Positions 60,141 through 64,000 of a DNA stretch of 64,000 nucleotides are shown here, one piece after another. Within the stretch, counting starts at the first letter, position 1. The number at the start of each line of letters is the position of its first letter. The notes under the pieces were generated by a model that was not told the DNA's origin, made no database searches, and saw nothing but the letters and a program-made list of their open reading frames with translations. This stretch comes from Deltaproteobacteria bacterium (GTDB lineage: Bacteria; Myxococcota_A; Polyangia; Polyangiales; Ga0077539). The DNA is taken from contig JADJAE010000042.1 in NCBI GenBank assembly GCA_016704445.1, positions 22,915-86,914 on the forward strand. Direction: 5' to 3'. Made by a program: the position numbers and the translations under genes.

Positions 60141-62365
60141 ATGTTCGAAGCCTGGGGACGATGGATCTACGCGCACCGCCGAGCCGTCCTGGCGGTGAGC
60201 GCGGTCTTCCTGCTGGCCTCGCTCGCCGCGCTCCTCGTGGGGGGACGGCTCACCACCGGGCGCATCCACGGCATCGAGGGCGACACCGCCGCCGAGCTCA
60301 TCGACCACGAGCTCCCGCAGGCCGGCGCCTCGGGCCTCACCGTCGTCCTCGCCCACCCCGAGTGGAGCACCGACGAGCCCCGCTTCCAGCAGGCCGCGCT
60401 CGCCGCGCTCGCCCCGCTGCGCCGCCACCCCTCGGTGCTGCGGGTGCGCTCGCCCTTCGACCCCGACGTCGAGACCGTCGAGGCGTCCACCATGCAGTCG
60501 CTCGACACCCACCACGCCATCGCCACCGTCGCGCTGCGCCGCGAGGCGACGGTCGACACCCGCGGCTACCCCGCCCTGCGGCAGCGCATCGCGCCGGGCC
60601 CGCTCACGGTCACCGTCACCGGCGTCGGGGCCTTCCGCGCCGACCTCGACGGGGTGCTACAGCGCGACCTCCAGCGCGCCGAGGTGCTCTCCGCGCCGCT
60701 CACCCTCATCGTGCTGCTGCTGGTCTTCGGGTCGGTGGTCGCGGCCCTCCTCCCGGCGGGCGTCGGGGCGCTCGCGGTGGCGGGCGGCGTCGCCGCGGTG
60801 ATGCTCCTCTCGCGCCGCATGGAGGTCGCGCAGTACGCGATCAACATCGTGTCGCTGGTGGGCCTCGGCGTGGCCATCGACTACTCGCTCTTCATGGTCA
60901 ACCGCTTCCGCGAGGAGCTCGCGGGCGGCAACTCGGTGGAGGACGCCGTCGCGCGCACCGTCTCCACCGCCGGCCGCGCGGTGGCCTTCTCGGGCCTCGC
61001 GGTGGTCATCGGCCTCTCCGGGCTCTTCTTCTTCCGCGGCTCGTACCTCGCCTCCCTCGGCCTCGGCGGAACCCTCGTGGTCGCCTTCGCGGCGCTCTAC
61101 GCCCTCACCTTCCTCCCGGCGCTGCTCGCGGTGCTCGGCCACGGCGTCAACCGCTGGCGCATCGGCTCGCTGGGCACCGGCGGCCGCGACGGCTTCTGGC
61201 GGCCGCTCGCCACCTGGGTGATGCGCCGCCCGCTCTGGGTGCTGCTCCCTACGCTGACCATGCTGCTGGTGCTGGGCCGACCCTTCCTCGACCTGAAGCT
61301 CGCCATCCCGGACATGAACGTGCTGCCGGCGAGCACCGAGACCCGGCGGGGCAACGCGCTGATGAGCGAGCACTTCGCCGAGAGGGCCGCGACCCGCGTG
61401 GTGATGGTCGCGCGCTTCCCCGGCCCGCCGCTCGCGCGGAGGGAGCGGGTGCTCGCGCTGCGGGAGCTCAGCGCCAGGGTGGCGACGATCCCCGGCGTCG
61501 ACCGGGTGGAGAGCCTGGTCGACCTCGACCCCTCGCTCGACGCCGAGGCGGTCGCCGACGTGGTGATGGACCCGACGCAGCGCACCGAGGGGCACCAGCT
61601 CTTCGTGCGGGACACCGTCGGCGCGCACATCGTGGTGCTCTCCGCGATCACCGAGGCGGCGCCCGCCTCGGAGGCCGCGAAGTCCATCGTGCGCGCGGTG
61701 CGCAGGCAGCGGCGCGTGGCCGACGGCGAGCTCCTCGTCACCGGCCAGACCGCCATGGACCTCGACACCGCGAGCTACCTCCGCGCCCGCGTGGGCGGGG
61801 CCATCGCCTTCGTGGTGGTGATGACCATGCTGGTGCTGCTGCTGCTGCTCGGGAGCGTCGCGCTGCCCATCAAGGCCGTGCTGATGAACCTGCTCTCCAT
61901 CACCGGGTCCTTCGGCGCCCTGGTGTGGATCTTCCAGCAGGGCCACCTCGCAGCGTGCTCAGGTTCACGCCCGGCCCCATCGACCCGTCGCTGCCCATCG
62001 TGATGTTCTGCGCCACCTTCGGGCTCTCGATGGACTACGAGGTGCTGATGCTCACCCGCATGCAGGAGGAGTACTCCCGGCACGGCGACAACACCCGCGC
62101 CGTGGCCGAGGGCCTCGAGCGCTCGGGGCGCCTCGTGACCAGCGCGGCGGCCATCATGGTGGCGGTGTTCTCGGCCTTCGCGATGGCCGACATCATCCTG
62201 CTGAAGGCTCTGGGCGTGGGCATGGCCATCGCCGTAGCCCTCGACGCCACGGTGGTGCGGGTGCTCATCGTCCCCGCCACCATGCGCCTCCTCGGCGACT
62301 GGAACTGGTGGGCCCCCGCCATCATCCAGCGCGCCCAGCGCCGGCTGAGCCGCAGCGGGCACTGA
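60141..62365 (+). CDS. MMPL (RND superfamily) transporter (single-base frameshift in this sequence)
   Basis: Start: ATG 60141 has AGGGGAG eight bases upstream, which favours it over GTG 60132. The first frame carries membrane helix 1, a periplasmic loop, and the helices 2-6 core with GLGVAIDYSLFMVNRFREEL, the MMPL signature with its catalytic Asp-Tyr. It then breaks at about 61950-61953. The next frame has FGLSMDYEVLMLTRMQEEYS, the second signature, and the last helices to 62365. One missing C or G restores GHLASVLRFTP and a protein of 741 aa, normal for the family. MMPL proteins export lipids or hydrophobic molecules using the proton gradient. The substrate is unknown. Confidence 0.86.
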
Positions 62366-62431
62366 TCCCCTCCCTGCGCGCGCTGCTCCGCACCTCGACG
62401 GCCACCGTGTGATCCGGTAGCTCTGCGGACC

Positions 62432-64000
62432 ATGCAAGCACCCCAGCGCCAGCATCTCTGGCTCACCTTTCTTCTCACCCTCTTCGGCTGTACCAGCAGC
62501 CAGCCCATCGTCGGCGGCGACGCGGGCACCATGGACGTCCCCGTCGACGTGCAGTGCTCCGCGGGCCAGCAGGTCTGCGGCAGCGCGTGCTCGACCCTCG
62601 CGGACGACCCCCTGAACTGCGGCGCCTGCGGCACCGTCTGCCCGCGCACCCAGGTCTGCGTGGCCGGCGCATGTCGCCAGTCGTGCCCCTCGGGGCAGCA
62701 GCTCTGCGGCGATCGCTGCGTCAGCGACGACACCGACCGCGCCCACTGCGGCGCCTGCGGCGCGGCGTGCTCCGCGGGGCTGGTGTGCGCCATGGGCCAG
62801 TGCGCCCTGGAGTGCGGCCCGATGCTGGCCCAGTGCTCCGGGGCCGCGGGCGACGCGGGCACCGACGGCGGCGGCGCGCGCTACTGCGCCAACGTCAGCA
62901 ACGACCGCGAGAACTGCGGGGCGTGCGGAACCGTCTGCGCCGCGGGTCAGATCTGCACCGCGGGCGCCTGCGTGACGAGCTGCGGGGCCGGGACGACGGC
63001 CTGCAGCGGCGCCTGCCGCGACCTGCAGACCGACCGGCTCCACTGCGGGGCGTGCGGCAACGCCTGCGCCTCGGGCCAGCGCTGCGAGGCCGGGGCCTGC
63101 GTCATCACCTGCCCGGCGGGGCAGACCGTGTGCGATGGGCGCTGCGTCGACCGCCAGACCGACCTCGCCCACTGCGGCGCATGCGGCAACTCCTGCGCCC
63201 CGGGCCAGGTGTGCTCCATGGGCGCCTGCGTCGCGAGCTGCGGCGCCGGGCTCACCAACTGCAGCGGCTCGTGCCGCAACCTCCAGACCGACCCGGCGGG
63301 CTGCGGCGCGTGCGGGACGGTGTGCCCCGCGCCGGCCAACGGCGCGGCGTTCTGCACGGCGGGCCGCTGCGGCGTGGAGTGCACCCGCGGCTTCGGCGAC
63401 TGCGACGGGATGGCGGCCAACGGCTGCGAGGCCACCCTCGACACCCTCTCCAACTGCGGCGGCTGCGGCGTGACCTGCCGCTACCCCAACGCCTCCGCGA
63501 GCTGCACCAGCTCCGGCTGCGCGAGGGGCGCGTGCAACGCGGGCTTCGCCAACTGCAACGCTGACGACGCCGACGGCTGCGAGGCCGCCACGCTCACCGA
63601 CAGCGCCCACTGCGGCGCCTGCGGAACCCGCTGCGCGGCGGGCGAGAGCTGCGTCGCCGGGAGCTGCCAGCCGAACTGCGGCGCCGGGCTCACCGACTGC
63701 TCGGGCTCTTGCCGCAACCTCGCCAACGACCCGGACAACTGCACGAGCTGCGGCAACCGCTGCGCCCGGCCAGCCAACGCGACGGCGTTCTGCGCGTCCC
63801 GCTGCGGCTTCGCGTGCAACGCGGGCTTCGGCGACTGCGACGGCAGCGCGGGCAACGGCTGCGAGACGGCGCTCAACTCGCTCACCAACTGCGGCGCGTG
63901 CGGGCTGCAGTGCCGCTTCGCCAACGCCGCGGCGGCGTGCACCGCGGGGCGCTGCGCGATCGGCGCCTGCGCGTCGGGCTTCGTCAACTGCGACGGCGAC
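62432..64000 (+). CDS. cysteine-rich lipoprotein with NCGACG modules (3' partial)
   Basis: A frame open to the window end, 523 codons so far. ATG 62432 starts a signal ending in the lipobox LFGC. An acidic patch (GGDAGTMDVPVDV) follows. The rest is tandem cysteine modules: each has CPAGQTVCDGRCV-like and NCGACGTVC-like parts about 30-45 residues apart. I count ten NCGACG-type cores, joined later by CDGMAANGCE segments. It is the same family as the reverse-strand protein at 11923-15036, but without the long DTGTP linker and apparently with a longer module array. The true end lies outside the window. Confidence 0.8.
   Translation, partial: MQAPQRQHLWLTFLLTLFGCTSSQPIVGGDAGTMDVPVDVQCSAGQQVCGSACSTLADDPLNCGACGTVCPRTQVCVAGACRQSCPSGQQLCGDRCVSDDTDRAHCGACGAACSAGLVCAMGQCALECGPMLAQCSGAAGDAGTDGGGARYCANVSNDRENCGACGTVCAAGQICTAGACVTSCGAGTTACSGACRDLQTDRLHCGACGNACASGQRCEAGACVITCPAGQTVCDGRCVDRQTDLAHCGACGNSCAPGQVCSMGACVASCGAGLTNCSGSCRNLQTDPAGCGACGTVCPAPANGAAFCTAGRCGVECTRGFGDCDGMAANGCEATLDTLSNCGGCGVTCRYPNASASCTSSGCARGACNAGFANCNADDADGCEAATLTDSAHCGACGTRCAAGESCVAGSCQPNCGAGLTDCSGSCRNLANDPDNCTSCGNRCARPANATAFCASRCGFACNAGFGDCDGSAGNGCETALNSLTNCGACGLQCRFANAAAACTAGRCAIGACASGFVNCDGD

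Overview
The window is high-GC bacterial DNA that looks like a myxobacterium (Myxococcota, probably the Polyangiales/Sandaracinaceae side). The evidence is a Ser/Thr protein kinase gene, several very long cysteine-rich lipoproteins with NCGACG-type modules, a MYXO-CTERM-like sorting tail, AgmX-like and DUF4388 domains, and strong GC3 bias that leaves long open frames antisense to the real genes. No phage, insertion sequence, integrase, rRNA operon or CRISPR array is visible.

Layout. 1-1.2 kb: the end of an unknown gene, an XdhC-family protein and a small lipoprotein. 1.3-3.8 kb: a complete tRNA-shaped cloverleaf with non-canonical loops, directly upstream of an unrecognised 763-aa protein; this is the most unusual pair in the window. 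3.8-6.2 kb: a hypothetical protein and a secreted PHP-type hydrolase. 6.2-11.8 kb: a polysaccharide operon (FemAB-like, deacetylase, glycosyltransferase, deacetylase-like, O-antigen-ligase-like) of the type found with exosortase systems. 11.9-15.0 kb: a 1037-aa cysteine-rich lipoprotein. 15.3-21.0 kb: a forward run of MlaC-like protein, DUF507, zinc ribbon, sugar epimerase, yicC, gmk and a membrane Ser/Thr kinase. 21.0-23.7 kb: a MaoC-like protein translationally coupled to an unknown 611-aa protein. 24.1-27.8 kb: a 1246-aa lipoprotein with 8+8 cysteine repeats around a globular core. 27.9-31.9 kb: pssA, a UDP-sugar pyrophosphorylase and a soluble hybrid histidine kinase. 31.9-35.1 kb: a BREX-type ATPase, a basic helical protein and a repeat-rich intergenic element. 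35.2-46.1 kb: DUF58/MoxR, a TerB-like protein and two large TPR-type proteins. 46.4-51.3 kb: lipoproteins, hutH, a TauE/SafE exporter and a DUF4388/J-like protein. 51.4-56.4 kb: an AgmX-like lipoprotein, uvrC and the Fo genes of ATP synthase (atpZ-like, atpI-like, atpB, atpE). 56.5-64 kb: an M15-like peptidase, a 6S RNA with its terminator, small proteins, an MMPL transporter, and the start of another cysteine-rich lipoprotein that runs off the end.

Five genes between 37 and 62 kb (MoxR, the giant TPR protein, a lipoprotein, uvrC, the MMPL transporter) are split by eight single-base frameshifts. Seven lie in runs of four to six G, so they are best read as consensus errors, and I annotate these loci as intact genes with a caution. 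Functions shared between neighbours are most evident in the polysaccharide operon, the yicC-gmk pair, the MoxR-DUF58 pair and the Fo operon. Most other neighbours look like ordinary chromosomal genes without an obvious common pathway.
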